From Pseudomonas sp. ZH-FAD (GTDB lineage Bacteria; Pseudomonadota; Gammaproteobacteria; Pseudomonadales; Pseudomonadaceae): a stretch of DNA of 64,000 nucleotides. The DNA is taken from positions 62,001 to 126,000 of the forward strand of contig NZ_PGLR01000010.1 in assembly GCF_002803095.1 (NCBI RefSeq), read 5' to 3'. Shown one piece after another: positions 23,372-32,676 of the stretch (position 1 is the stretch's first letter; each line of letters begins with the position of its first letter). Both the position numbers and the translations under genes were made by a program. The notes beneath the pieces were generated by a model. That model saw only the letters and a program-made list of their open reading frames with translations. It made no database searches and was not told the DNA's origin.

Positions 23372-24125
23372 TTGATACCGGACTGGCAAGTTTGTGTGCG
23401 TATCGCTGACTGACTTGGCGCTATCCATTACCGAGTCCACTGAGCGTTTAGGTTGCGCCCCTTACGGGCGCCACACCTTTCTTGCTTGCCCAAGAAAGGT
23501 GTGCCAAAGAAGGGCACCCCGACATCCGGGTTTCGCTACGCGAAACTTGATTCGCTTTGCTCACCCTGCGGGCCAGCCTGCGGCTGTTACTCCGCTTCGC
23601 TGCGTTTCCTCGCTCCGGCGCCGCTCCGGGGGCCGGCTTACAAGGGCCATCCCTGGCCCTTTAAGCCTTTCGCCGCATCCATGCGGCTCATCCCCCTACG
23701 CGACACCTCTACTCGGCCTCCTGAAGGGGATCAGGTCGCGAGCTTGCGTAATCTTTGCGGAATTGGAATTGGCGGCGTCTGACCTTTGCCTTTGCTCTTC
23801 AACTACGATGGTGCAGACGACGCCCAAGCCCCCTTCAGGAGGCCGAGTGGAATCACCGCGTAAGGGGTTGAGCGACATGGATGTCGCGAGAGCTGCGATG
23901 GGCCAGGGATGGCCCTTCGCAGCGTGCCCCTGGAGCGGTGATGGAGCGAGGGAACCCCGGCGTAGCCGGGGCCGTATGTAGGGGTGTGTTTCTTTGCTTA
24001 CTTTCTTTGCACAAGCAAAGAAAGTGAGTCGCCCGTAAGGGGCGAAACCCATCAGATCAGACGACACGCTAACGGATAGTGCCAAGTCATCGACAGCTAA
24101 CACGTAATTGCCAGTCCGGTGTCAA
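23372..24125. repeat. Large inverted-repeat element (about 750 bp), no genes
   Basis: The outer arms start TTGATACCGGACTGGCAA (23372-23389) and end TTGCCAGTCCGGTGTCAA (24108-24125). The inner arms are ACTCGGCCTCCTGAAGGGG (about 23711-23729) and its complement CCCCTTCAGGAGGCCGAGT (23830-23848); about 100 bases separate them. Between the arms other blocks match in opposite orientation (CGCCCCTTACGGGCG, GGGCCATCCCTGGCCC). The only open frames are short and strand-symmetric, so I call none as genes. A third partial relative lies at 63921-64000. This accounts for nearly all of the space between the TetR and the efflux operon. Confidence 0.75.
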
Positions 24126-24156
24126 CCCGCACTTTCCCCAAACTGTGCGAAGAACC

Positions 24157-24187
24157 AAAAAAACGCCCCCGCAAAGACTGCGGGGGC
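24157..24187 (-). terminator. Intrinsic terminator after the efflux operon
   Basis: Bases 24165-24172 (GCCCCCGC) pair with 24180-24187 (GCGGGGGC) around a 7-base loop. On the minus strand the stem is followed by a run of seven T (24157-24163). It lies 43 bases after the stop of the outer-membrane factor gene. Confidence 0.85.
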
Positions 24188-24229
24188 GGCGCGTGGGGTA
24201 AGGTCGTCCTTGAAGCGGGTTACGCGCGG

Positions 24230-25663
24230 TCAACCTTGTGGGGCGTTGCTCCCCGTATTGCTCCAGCCACCACCCAGGGCCTTGTACAGCTCCACTTCGC
24301 TGCTGAGCTGGGCCAGGCGGTCGGCGATCAGTTGCTGGCGCACGCTGAACAGCTGACGCTGGGCGTCGAGCAGGGTCAGGTAGCTGTCCACGCCGGTGCG
24401 GTAGCGCCGTTCGGCCAGGTCGTAATAGGTCTCGGTGGTTTCCAGCAGGGCGCGCTGGGCGTCCAGTTGCTGGCGGTAGGTGGTGCGCGCAGCCAGGCGG
24501 TCGGCGACTTCCTGGAAGGCCACCTGGATGGCCTGCTCGTACTGCGCGACGCGGATGTCGCTCTGCAGCTCGGCGTAGTCGAGGTTGGCGCGCAGGCGGC
24601 CGGCGTTGAAGATCGGCAGGCTGATCTGCGGCTGGAACAACCAGGTGCCGGAACCACTGTCGAACAGGCCGGACAGCTGGCTGCTGGCCGTGCCGGCGTT
24701 GGCGGTCAGGCTGACGCTGGGGAAGAATGCCGCGCGGGCGGCGCCGATGTTGGCATTGGCCGCCTTGAGCTGGTACTCGGCCTGCAGCAGGTCGGGGCGA
24801 CGCTGCAGCAGGTCAGCGGGCAGGCCAGCCGGCACCTGTTCCAGCAGTTCGGCGTTCAGGGCCAGACCTTGCGGCAGCTCGGCCGGCAGGCCGGTGCCGA
24901 GCAACTGGGTCAGGGCATTGCGGTCCAGGGCGACCAGGCGCTGGTACTGCGCCAGGCTGACGCGGGCGCTGTCCACGGCACTGCGCGCCTGGCTCAGGGC
25001 CAGGGCATCGGCCACGCCGACGTCGAAGCTGCGCTGGGTCAACTGGTAGCTTTCTTCGAAGGTCTTTAGGGTGTCCCGTGTCAGTTGCAGCAGGGCGAGA
25101 TCCGCTTGCCACTGCAGATAGGCGTTGGCCACGCTGGCGACCAGGCTGATCTGCGTGCTGCGTGCCGCCTGCTCGGTGGCCAGGTACTGCTGCAGGGCCT
25201 GCTCGCTGAGGCTGCGGATGCGGCCGAAGAAGTCCAGTTCCCAGGCATTCACCCCCAGGGTTGCGCTGTACTGGCTGGCCGTGGCGCGCTCGCCGGTCTG
25301 GCTCAGGTCGGCCGGCAGGCGCTGGCGAGTGCCGGCGCCGTCGGCGGAAACCGAGGGCAGCAGGTCGGCGCGCTGGATGCGGTACAGCGCGCGGTAGGCC
25401 TCGACGTTCAGCGCGGCGACGCGCAGGTCGCGGTTGTTCTCCAGCGCCACCTGCACCAGTTGCTGCAACGCCGGATCGCGGAAGAACTCGCGCCACTGCA
25501 GGTCAGCCGCGGTACGGCTGCCTTCGCTGGCGGCGCTGCCGTAGGCCTCGCCTTGCGGCCAGTCGGCAGCGACCGGCGCATCGGGGCGCTCATAGTCGGG
25601 AATCAGGCTGCAGCCACTGAGCAGGGTCGCGGTGATAGTCAGAGATAACAGGGACTGCCTCAT
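24230..25663 (-). CDS. ttgC: RND efflux outer-membrane channel lipoprotein (OprM/TtgC type)
   Basis: A 477-residue outer-membrane factor of the TolC/OprM class. The lipobox LLSGC is at 14-18, so it is anchored through a lipidated Cys18. The two repeats of long helices that form the trans-periplasmic tunnel can be followed through [20 protein letters not shown] and [18 protein letters not shown]. It is the last gene of the adaptor-pump-channel operon; its start overlaps the pump stop by four bases. The name follows the P. putida/P. aeruginosa operons; oprM is equally suitable. Confidence 0.92.
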   Translation of the reverse strand: MRQSLLSLTITATLLSGCSLIPDYERPDAPVAADWPQGEAYGSAASEGSRTAADLQWREFFRDPALQQLVQVALENNRDLRVAALNVEAYRALYRIQRADLLPSVSADGAGTRQRLPADLSQTGERATASQYSATLGVNAWELDFFGRIRSLSEQALQQYLATEQAARSTQISLVASVANAYLQWQADLALLQLTRDTLKTFEESYQLTQRSFDVGVADALALSQARSAVDSARVSLAQYQRLVALDRNALTQLLGTGLPAELPQGLALNAELLEQVPAGLPADLLQRRPDLLQAEYQLKAANANIGAARAAFFPSVSLTANAGTASSQLSGLFDSGSGTWLFQPQISLPIFNAGRLRANLDYAELQSDIRVAQYEQAIQVAFQEVADRLAARTTYRQQLDAQRALLETTETYYDLAERRYRTGVDSYLTLLDAQRQLFSVRQQLIADRLAQLSSEVELYKALGGGWSNTGSNAPQG

Positions 25664-28600
25664 TGCAGGGACTCCTCCTCGGTGGGCTCGGCTTTCTTCT
25701 TCTCGAACAGCGAGCAGATCAGCACGTAGAACAGCGGAATCCAGAAAATCGCCAGCACCATCGCGCTGAGCATGCCGCCGATCACCCCGGTGCCGATGGC
25801 GTGCTTGCTGCCGGCGCCGGCGCCGCTGGCGATGGCCAGTGGCACTACGCCGAGAATGAACGCCAGCGAGGTCATGATGATTGGGCGCAGACGCATGCGG
25901 CAGGCTCCGATGGCCGCGTCGACCAGGCTCATGCCCTGTTCGTACTGGGCCTTGGCGAACTCGACGATAAGGATCGCGTTACGCGCCGACAGACCGATGG
26001 TGGTGAGCAGGCCGACCTGGAAGAACACGTCGTTGGACAGGCCGCGACCGTAGGTGGCCAGCAGCGCGCCGATAACGCCCAGCGGTACCACCAGCATCAC
26101 CGAGAACGGGATCGACCAGCTCTCGTACAGCGCCGCCAGGCAGAGGAACACCACCAGCAGCGACAGGGCATACAGCGCAGGCGCCTGCGAGCCGGACAGA
26201 CGTTCCTCGTAGGACAATCCGGTCCAGGAGAAGCCGACGCCCTCGGGCATCTGCGTGGCGATTTCCTCGACCGCGGCCATGGCGTCGCCCGAGCTGTAGC
26301 CGGGGGCCGGGGCGCCGAGGATCTCCACCGCCGAGACGCCGTTGTAGCGCTCCAGCTTCGGCGGGCCGTAAGTCCACTCGCCACTGGCGAAGGCGCTGAA
26401 CGGCACCATGCGGCCCTGGTCGTTGCGCACGTACCACTTGTTCAGGTCTTCCGGGCTCATGCGCGCTTCGGATACGCCTTGCAGGTAGACCCTTTTCACC
26501 CGGCCGCGGTCGATGAAGTCGTTGACGTAGTTGGAGCCCCAGGCAATCGACAGGGTGTTGTTGATGTCCGCCAGTGACAGACCGAGGGCGCGGGCGCGCT
26601 CGTCGTCGATCAGCAACTGGTACTGCGGCTCGTCACGCAGGCCGTTGGCGCGCACGCTGTCGAGCACCGGATGCTGGTTGGCCAGTTGCAGGAAGCTGTC
26701 ACGCGCTTCGTTCATCACCTGGTGGCCGACGCCGGCCTGGTCCTGCAGGAACAGGTTGAAGCCGGTGGCGTTGCCCAGCTCCATTACCGCTGGTGGGGCG
26801 AAGGCGAACACCAGGGCGTCGCGGAAGCTGAAGAAGTGCGTCTGCGCCCGTTGCGCCAGCGCGGCTACGCCATTCTCCTCACCCGGGCGTTCACCCCAGG
26901 GCTTGAGCATGATGAAGGCCATGCCGGAGCTCTGCCCGCGGCCGGCGAAGTTGAAGCCGGTGACGGTGAACACCGATTGGACCGTGCTCGCCTCGTCCTC
27001 CAGCAGGTACTGGCGCATCTGATCCACGACCACCTGGGTGCGTTCGGCACTGGAGCCGGCCGGCGTCTGCACCTGGGCGAAGAGCACGCCCTGGTCTTCC
27101 TCGGGGAGGAAGGCGGTGGGGATGCGGGTGAACATGAAGGCCATGATGCCGACGATGGCGAGGTACAGCAGTAGGTACGGCGCCTTGCGTTTGAGTACGG
27201 CGGCCACACCGCGCTGGTAAGCGTTGGTGCTGCGCTCGAAGGTGCGGTTGAACCAGCCGAAGAAGCCGCGCTTCTCATGGTGCTCGCCCTTGGCGATGGG
27301 CTTGAGCATGGTGGCGCACAGGGCCGGGGTGAAGATCAGCGCCACCAGCACCGACAGGGCCATGGCCGAGACGATGGTGATGGAGAACTGCCGGTAGATC
27401 ACCCCGGTGGAGCCGCCGAAGAAGGCCATCGGCAGGAATACCGCCGACAGCACCAGGCCGATACCCACCAGGGCACCCTGGATCTGCCCCATGGACTTGC
27501 GCGTCGCTTCCAGTGGCGACAGGCCTTCCTCGTGCATCACCCGCTCGACGTTCTCCACCACCACGATGGCGTCGTCCACCAGCAGGCCGATGGCCAGGAC
27601 CATGGCGAACATGGTCAGGGTATTGATGGAGAAACCGAACGCGGCAAGTATGCCGAAGGTCCCGAGTAGTACCACCGGCACCGCCATGGTCGGGATGATT
27701 GTGGCGCGCAGGTTCTGCAGGAACAGGAACATCACCAGGAACACCAGCACGATGGCCTCGAACAGGGTCTGTACGACCCCTTCGATGGAAGCCGAGATCA
27801 CCGGTGTGGTGTCGTAGGGGAAGACCACTTCCATGCCGGCCGGGAAGAACGGCTCGAGATTGGCGATGGTTTCACGCACCGCCTTGGCGGTGTCCAGGGC
27901 GTTGGCACCGGTGGCCAGGCGAATCGCCAGACCGGAGGCCGGCAGGCCATTGAACTGCGCGTTGATCGCGTAGTTTTCACCGCCCAGCTCGACCTTGGCG
28001 ACATCACCCAGGCGCACCTGGGAGCCATCGGCCTGCACCTTGAGCAGAATCTTGCGGAACTCTTCCGGGGTCTGCAGGCGGGTCTTGCCGATGATGGTGG
28101 CGTTGAGCTGATTGCCCGGCGACGCCGGCAGCTCGCCGAACTGGCCGGAGGAAATCTGCACGTTCTGCGCCTGGATGGCGCTGCGCACGTCCACCGGGGT
28201 CAGTTGGAAGCTGTTGAGCTTGGCCGGGTCGAGCCAGATGCGCATGGCGTACTGCGCACCGAACACCTGGAAGTCGCCGACGCCGCGGGTACGAGAGATC
28301 GGGTCCTGCAGGTTGGAGACGATGTAGTCCGACAGGTCTTCACGGGTCATGCTGCCGTCTTTCGACACCACGCCGATGACCATGAGGAAGTTGCGCACCG
28401 ACTTGGTCACGCGGATACCCTGTTGCTGCACTTCCTGTGGCAGCAGCGGAGTGGCCAACTGCAGCTTGTTCTGCACCTGGACCTGGGCGATGTCCGGGTC
28501 GACCCCCTGTTCGAAGGTCACGATGATTTCCATGCTGCCGTCGGAGTTGCTGGCCGAGCTGACATAGCGCAGGCCGTCGATGCCGTTGAGCTGCTGCTCG

Positions 28601-28794
28601 ATCACCTGCACCACGGTGTCCTGCACCGTCTGCGCCGAGGCGCCGGGGTAGGTGACCTGGATGGACACGGCGGGTGGCGCGATGCTCGGATACTGGTTGA
28701 TCGGAAGCGATAGGATGGACAGGCCGCCCGCCAGCATGATCACCAGGGCGATCACCCAGGCGAAGATCGGCCGGTCGATAAAGAATCTGGACAT
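25660..28794 (-). CDS. ttgB: RND multidrug efflux pump (MexB/TtgB type)
   Basis: A 1044-residue HAE1-type RND transporter. The N-terminal membrane helix ([21 protein letters not shown]) is diagnostic. The proton-relay pair appears in [19 protein letters not shown], with the matching lysine and threonine expected in the later helix cluster. Two large periplasmic loops and a duplicated 12-helix layout can be seen. It exports drugs, solvents and dyes as a trimer with the adaptor and outer-membrane channel of this operon. Length is right for MexB (about 1046) with no truncation. Confidence 0.95.
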   Translation of the reverse strand: MSRFFIDRPIFAWVIALVIMLAGGLSILSLPINQYPSIAPPAVSIQVTYPGASAQTVQDTVVQVIEQQLNGIDGLRYVSSASNSDGSMEIIVTFEQGVDPDIAQVQVQNKLQLATPLLPQEVQQQGIRVTKSVRNFLMVIGVVSKDGSMTREDLSDYIVSNLQDPISRTRGVGDFQVFGAQYAMRIWLDPAKLNSFQLTPVDVRSAIQAQNVQISSGQFGELPASPGNQLNATIIGKTRLQTPEEFRKILLKVQADGSQVRLGDVAKVELGGENYAINAQFNGLPASGLAIRLATGANALDTAKAVRETIANLEPFFPAGMEVVFPYDTTPVISASIEGVVQTLFEAIVLVFLVMFLFLQNLRATIIPTMAVPVVLLGTFGILAAFGFSINTLTMFAMVLAIGLLVDDAIVVVENVERVMHEEGLSPLEATRKSMGQIQGALVGIGLVLSAVFLPMAFFGGSTGVIYRQFSITIVSAMALSVLVALIFTPALCATMLKPIAKGEHHEKRGFFGWFNRTFERSTNAYQRGVAAVLKRKAPYLLLYLAIVGIMAFMFTRIPTAFLPEEDQGVLFAQVQTPAGSSAERTQVVVDQMRQYLLEDEASTVQSVFTVTGFNFAGRGQSSGMAFIMLKPWGERPGEENGVAALAQRAQTHFFSFRDALVFAFAPPAVMELGNATGFNLFLQDQAGVGHQVMNEARDSFLQLANQHPVLDSVRANGLRDEPQYQLLIDDERARALGLSLADINNTLSIAWGSNYVNDFIDRGRVKRVYLQGVSEARMSPEDLNKWYVRNDQGRMVPFSAFASGEWTYGPPKLERYNGVSAVEILGAPAPGYSSGDAMAAVEEIATQMPEGVGFSWTGLSYEERLSGSQAPALYALSLLVVFLCLAALYESWSIPFSVMLVVPLGVIGALLATYGRGLSNDVFFQVGLLTTIGLSARNAILIVEFAKAQYEQGMSLVDAAIGACRMRLRPIIMTSLAFILGVVPLAIASGAGAGSKHAIGTGVIGGMLSAMVLAIFWIPLFYVLICSLFEKKKAEPTEEESLQ

Positions 28795-28808
28795 TCAGTA
28801 CTTCTCCG

Positions 28809-29957
28809 TTAGTCCTGGCCGTTGGCTGGTTCGGCGTCTTGGGCAGGCTGTTCGGTCTTGACGTTCGTCGCCGGCACGGCCTTGACCTCGGCGCCGGGCT
28901 GTACGAACTGCAGGCCCTCGGTGATCAGGCGGTCGCCTGCGTTCAGGCCTTCCTCGACCAGCCAGGCGCTGCCGGCGGTGCGATCAGCCTTGAGCACGCG
29001 CAGTTCAACCTTGTTGTCTGCACCCACCACCATCGCCGTCGGCTCACCACGCTGGTTGCGGGTCACACCCTGCTGCGGGGCGAGGATGGCGTTTTCCTTG
29101 ACCCCCGACAGCAGCTCGGCGTGCACGAACATGCCCGGCAGCAGCAGGTGATCTGGGTTGGGGAATACCGCGCGCAGGGTCACCGAGCCGGTGCTTTCGT
29201 CCACTGCCACCTCGGAGAATTCCAGGGTGCCTTCATGGGCGTAGCGGCTGCCGTCCTCCAGCTTCAGCGCGACCTTGGCGGCGCTGTCGCTAGCCTTCTG
29301 CAGGCGGCCCTCGGCCAGGTCACGGCGCAGGCGCAGCAGTTCCTTGCTCGACTGGGTGACGTCGACGTAGATCGGGTCGAGCTGCTGAATGGTGGCCATG
29401 GCGCTCGCCTGGCCGTTGCTCACCAGCGCACCTTCGGTCACGGCGGAGCGGCCGATGCGACCGCCGATCGGCGCCAGCACCTTGGTGTAACGCAGATCGA
29501 TGCGTGCCTGTTCCAGTGCGGCGTCAGCCTGCAGGGCGGCGGCGTGAGCTTCATCATAGGCCTGTTGGCTGACGGCCTTGTCAGCGACCAGGAGCCTGTA
29601 GCGATCAGCCAGTGACTTGGCGGACAACAGCGTGGCCTGGGCGCTCTTGTAGGCAGCCTCGTAGGTGGCCGGGTCGATCTGATACAGCTGCTGCCCCGCC
29701 TTGACCTCGCTGCCTTCGGTGAACAGGCGCTTCTGAATGATGCCGTTGACCTGTGGGCGCACCTCGGCGATGCGATAGGCGCTGGTGCGCCCCGGCACTT
29801 CACTGGTCAGTGCGAAGGGTTTGGCTTCGAGCGTGACCACGCCGACTTGCGGGGTTTGCTGGGGCGGTGGGGCGCTGGATTCCTGGCAGCCGGTGAGACT
29901 GAGCATTGCCACGGCGATGGCGGAAACCAAGACAGCGGAGGCTGGCTTCGAGTGCAT
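28809..29957 (-). CDS. ttgA: RND periplasmic adaptor lipoprotein (MexA/TtgA type)
   Basis: A 382-residue membrane-fusion protein. The lipobox LTGC places the lipidated cysteine at residue 24. The first lipoyl half-motif is PQVNGIIQKRLFTEGSEVKA, the helical hairpin spans YEAAYKSAQATLLSAKSL to VSQQAYDEAHAAALQA, and the second lipoyl half is VLAPIGGRIGRSAVTEGALV. It links the pump to the outer-membrane channel. It heads the operon, opposite the TetR gene, with the pump 14 bases downstream. Confidence 0.93.
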   Translation of the reverse strand: MHSKPASAVLVSAIAVAMLSLTGCQESSAPPPQQTPQVGVVTLEAKPFALTSEVPGRTSAYRIAEVRPQVNGIIQKRLFTEGSEVKAGQQLYQIDPATYEAAYKSAQATLLSAKSLADRYRLLVADKAVSQQAYDEAHAAALQADAALEQARIDLRYTKVLAPIGGRIGRSAVTEGALVSNGQASAMATIQQLDPIYVDVTQSSKELLRLRRDLAEGRLQKASDSAAKVALKLEDGSRYAHEGTLEFSEVAVDESTGSVTLRAVFPNPDHLLLPGMFVHAELLSGVKENAILAPQQGVTRNQRGEPTAMVVGADNKVELRVLKADRTAGSAWLVEEGLNAGDRLITEGLQFVQPGAEVKAVPATNVKTEQPAQDAEPANGQD

Positions 29958-30031
29958 CTGAGAACCTCGTTTTTATCGAATCATGGCCCAAGGGGCGCGA
30001 AGGGGGCGAAGGCAGGGGAAAAATCGATGCA

Positions 30032-30066
30032 GGAATATACTTACATGTGTGAATGTTTGTAAATGC
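30032..30066. promoter_or_regulatory. TtgR-type operator in the divergent efflux promoter
   Basis: GGAATATACTTACATGTGTG continues with AATGTTTGTAAATGCC. This closely matches, on one strand, the P. putida TtgR operator sequence as I remember it (GTATTTACAAAC.. and ..GTAAGTATATTCC). It lies about 75 bases upstream of the adaptor start and about 73 bases upstream of the TetR start, so it should let the repressor control both directions. I could not verify by alignment. Confidence 0.75.
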
Positions 30067-30138
30067 CTAAAGCTGCCTTCATACTCTCGCCCGTCCTTCC
30101 TTACCGAAGGGTTACGGCAATGCGACAGTAGGTGACAG

Positions 30139-30795
30139 ATGGCCAGAAGAACCAAAGAGGAAGCGCAGGCGACGCGGGTACAGATACTAGATGCCGCCGA
30201 GCAGGTGTTCCATGCTCAGGGCGTTTCCCGTGCGTCGCTGGCCGAAGTGGCGAAAGAAGCCGGCGTCAGTCGCGGCGCCATCTATTGGCATTTCGAGAAC
30301 AAGATAGACCTGTTTCAGGCGATGCTCGAACGCCTGCGCCTGCCGCTCGAGGAACTGGCGCGTGCCAGCGAGAGTGAGGACGAGCCCGACCCGCTGGGCT
30401 GCATGCGTGAATTGCTGATCACGGCGCTGACACGGCTGGCTTGTGAGCCACAGACTCACCGCACCCACGACATCCTGCGCTACAAGTGTGAATACACCGG
30501 TGAGCTGCTCGGTCTGCGCGAGCGCATGCAGGCGCTGAGCCTGGAATGCGATCAGCGTATCGCCAAGGCGCTGAGCAACGCGGTCAACAAGGGCCAGTTA
30601 CCGAGCGACCTGGACTGTGCGCGGGCGGCCGTCTGTCTGCATGCCTATATGGAAGGCATCGAGGCCAACTGGCTACTGGTGCCCAATTTCGACCTGGCGC
30701 AGCAGGCGCCTGCGCTGGTCGACACCGTGTTGGATATGTTGCGCAGCCCGGCGTTGCGCCTGACGCCGGGCGGTCAGGTGCCTGGCGAGAGGTAG
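30139..30795 (+). CDS. ttgR: TetR family repressor of the efflux operon
   Basis: A 218-residue TetR protein of the AcrR/TtgR/ArpR group. The N-terminus (MARRTKEEAQATRVQILDAA) and recognition helix region (VSRGAIYWHFENKIDLFQAML) match the family that represses RND pumps in response to drugs, flavonoids or solvents. It is divergent to the adaptor-pump-channel operon, with the TtgR-like operator between. The C-terminal half (LLREL..CEPQ..DILRYKCEYTG, MEGIEANWLL) fits TtgR-type ligand domains. The gene name is by context and could equally be arpR. Confidence 0.88.
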   Translation: MARRTKEEAQATRVQILDAAEQVFHAQGVSRASLAEVAKEAGVSRGAIYWHFENKIDLFQAMLERLRLPLEELARASESEDEPDPLGCMRELLITALTRLACEPQTHRTHDILRYKCEYTGELLGLRERMQALSLECDQRIAKALSNAVNKGQLPSDLDCARAAVCLHAYMEGIEANWLLVPNFDLAQQAPALVDTVLDMLRSPALRLTPGGQVPGER

Positions 30796-30876
30796 GGGGC
30801 GTAGCGTGCACCAGTGGCTAGCCCGGTTTTTCGCTGCGCGCAGCGCACCCTACGACATTGCTATCAAGGCTGAGAT

Positions 30877-31059
30877 TCAGCTCGCCTGACGCTGCACGGG
30901 CCAGTCGGGCAGCTTGTGTGGCGCGCGCAAGCGGGCTTCTAGCCTGGCGGCGAACTGGCGGGCCTCCTCTTCGCTGCGAAAACTCACGCAATGTTGATCC
31001 AGTCGTACCTGCCACAGGCATTCGCCGCCCTGATCACGCGGCTGAACGAGAACTTTCAT
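30877..31059 (-). CDS. Conserved small protein, 60 residues, behind an Anr/FNR-like box
   Basis: A 60-residue protein that starts MKVLVQPRDQGGECLWQV and continues with an acidic/basic helix (SEEEARQFAARLEARLRAP). No domain is recognised; it is soluble with one strand pair and one amphipathic helix. The start at 31059 is fixed by a very strong AAGGAGGTGG ribosome site at 31062-31073 (minus strand). An FNR/Anr-like site (31140-31153) and a TATCAT -10 box are correctly spaced upstream, so it is probably made in low oxygen. Confidence 0.7.
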   Translation of the reverse strand: MKVLVQPRDQGGECLWQVRLDQHCVSFRSEEEARQFAARLEARLRAPHKLPDWPVQRQAS

Positions 31060-31139
31060 GCGAACCACCTCCTTAAGCTGCGACGAGTCGCCGGTGCTTG
31101 TTGGGGACAATCATGATAGTTCGCTTGCATGACCTTTTT

Positions 31140-31153
31140 CTGATCTAAATCAA
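31140..31153 (-). promoter_or_regulatory. Anr/FNR-like box (class II position)
   Basis: On the minus strand the site reads TTGATTTAGATCAG, one base off the TTGATNNNNATCAA consensus. A TATCAT -10 hexamer follows at 31118-31113, which puts the transcription start near 31106 and the box centre near -40.5, the geometry of an Anr-activated promoter. It drives the 60-residue protein. Confidence 0.6.
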
Positions 31154-31238
31154 ATGGCCGACCAGCGTGATGGCCGCTTCGCGATAAGCGGTACCGCGAA
31201 GGAAACGTGACTGGGTCGGCCCACCAAACCATCGCGCC

Positions 31239-32255
31239 TCAGAACCCTTCGAGCACGATCTTGCCCTTGGCTTTGCCACTCTCCAGCAGCGCATGAGCGC
31301 GACGCAGGTTGGCGGCATTGATGGTGCCGAAATGCTCACCGAGGGTGGTCTTGATCACGCCGGCGTCGACCAGATCGGAGACCCGCTCCAGCAGACGATG
31401 CTGCTCGATCATGTCTGCGGTCTGGTACAGCGAACGGGTGAACATCAGCTCCCAGTGCAGCGACAGGCTCTTGCGCTTGAGCTGCATCACATCCAGCGGT
31501 TGCAGCGGATCATCGATCAGCGCCAGACGCCCCTGCGGCGCCAGGCACTCGACCAGTTGCGCGTAGTGCTGGTCGGTCTGGGTCAGGCTGGCGACATGGG
31601 TGACCTGGCCGACACCGATGCGTGCCAGTTCCTCGCTCAGCGGCTTGCTGTGATCGATCACGTGATGCGCGCCCAGCTCGCGGACCCAGGCCTGGGTTTC
31701 CGGACGCGAGGCGGTGCCGATCACGGTCAGGCCGGTCAGGCGCCGCGCCAGCTGGGTGAGGATCGAACCGACGCCGCCGGCGGCACCGACGATCAGCAGG
31801 CTCTGGCCCTGATCCGCCGAGCCCTCGGCAACCTGCAGGCGCTCGAACAGCAGCTCCCAGGCGGTGATAGCGGTCAGCGGCAGGGCTGCAGCCTCGGCGA
31901 ACGACAGGCTGCCCGGCATATGACCGACGATGCGCTCATCGACCAGGTGCAGCTCGCTGTTGGCACCGGCGCGGTCGATGGCACCGGCATAGAACACCCG
32001 GTCACCGGGCTGGAACAGGCTGACTTCACTGCCCACGGCCTTGACGATGCCGGTCGCGTCCCAGCCCAGTACCTTGGCCGCGCCGTTCTCCGGTTTGACG
32101 CCTAGGCGGATCTTGGTATCGACCGGGTTGACCGAGATGGCCCGAACCTCGACCAGAAGATCGTGCGCACCCGGAGTGGGCTCGCTCAGTTGCACGTCCT
32201 GCAGCGCTTCGGGGTGGTCTGCCGGGAGGGATTGGTAGTAAGCGACGGCTTTCAT
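31239..32255 (-). CDS. Zinc-binding alcohol dehydrogenase family quinone oxidoreductase
   Basis: A 338-residue MDR-superfamily oxidoreductase. The N-terminal GroES-like domain contains VEVRAISVNPVDTKIR, and the Rossmann domain has LLIVGAAGGVGSILTQLA. The zinc-binding cysteines of alcohol dehydrogenases are absent, so it is of the QOR/ZADH type acting on quinones or enals with NADPH. It follows the small monooxygenase gene by 22 bases on the same strand, and both lie opposite a LysR gene. Confidence 0.87.
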   Translation of the reverse strand: MKAVAYYQSLPADHPEALQDVQLSEPTPGAHDLLVEVRAISVNPVDTKIRLGVKPENGAAKVLGWDATGIVKAVGSEVSLFQPGDRVFYAGAIDRAGANSELHLVDERIVGHMPGSLSFAEAAALPLTAITAWELLFERLQVAEGSADQGQSLLIVGAAGGVGSILTQLARRLTGLTVIGTASRPETQAWVRELGAHHVIDHSKPLSEELARIGVGQVTHVASLTQTDQHYAQLVECLAPQGRLALIDDPLQPLDVMQLKRKSLSLHWELMFTRSLYQTADMIEQHRLLERVSDLVDAGVIKTTLGEHFGTINAANLRRAHALLESGKAKGKIVLEGF

Positions 32256-32277
32256 GGAAATGGTCCTCTTCGAGTAT

Positions 32278-32571
32278 TCAGGTAAGGGGTTGCAGCGGGA
32301 GCAAATCGATGCCCGCCAGCCGCTCGCCGAATGCGTTGGTGAAATATAGGAAGTGGGGCGCTACGCGGTGCTGGTCCAACGCCTCGGCGTCGCGCCATTG
32401 TTCGATCATCACGAACTGGTCCGGGTCCAGCTTGTTGCGGTGCAGCGCGTACTGCAGGCAGCCGGGCTCTGCGCAGGTGGCCGTGACCAGGCGTTGCAGG
32501 CCTGCGGCCACCGCCTCTGCATGACCTGGCAGGGCCTTGATGGTGGCGATCAGTGTGAGAGCAGTGGTCAT
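32278..32571 (-). CDS. Antibiotic-biosynthesis-monooxygenase (ABM) family protein
   Basis: A 97-residue single-domain ABM (quinol monooxygenase/YgiN-like) protein. It opens with LTLIATIKALPGHAEAVAAGL and has the family pattern GCLQYALHRNKLDPDQFVMI followed by EQWRDAEALDQHRVAPHF. These ferredoxin-like dimers oxidise quinols or degrade haem-related substrates without metal. Paired with a quinone oxidoreductase gene downstream, so a joint role in quinone/quinol handling is plausible. Confidence 0.83.
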   Translation of the reverse strand: MTTALTLIATIKALPGHAEAVAAGLQRLVTATCAEPGCLQYALHRNKLDPDQFVMIEQWRDAEALDQHRVAPHFLYFTNAFGERLAGIDLLPLQPLT

Positions 32572-32646
32572 GGCGGGCTCCGGTAGGTAATTGAAGCCAT
32601 GCTCTTTTATTTGTGTGGAAAGAAAAAGCAGCGGGTAATAGAGTCT

Positions 32647-32667
32647 CTTTCATCATTATTTTGAAAG
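32647..32667. promoter_or_regulatory. Candidate LysR-binding palindrome
   Basis: CTTTCA (32647-32652) and TGAAAG (32662-32667) form a perfect dyad with a 9-base spacer, 10 bases before the LysR start and 75 bases before the divergent ABM gene. Position fits an autoregulatory LysR site, though binding is not shown. Confidence 0.45.
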
Positions 32668-32676
32668 TGAGCGGCC

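Noticed and set aside
23394..24103. Open frames of up to 195 codons on both strands inside the 750-bp inverted-repeat element
   Set aside because: They occur on both strands over the same palindromic sequence, have no recognisable domain and follow the repeat structure, so they are best explained as incidental.
25663..26577. Long plus-strand frame opposite the RND pump gene
   Set aside because: It is a shadow of the well-supported pump gene with biased amino-acid content, a usual effect of high-GC codon use.
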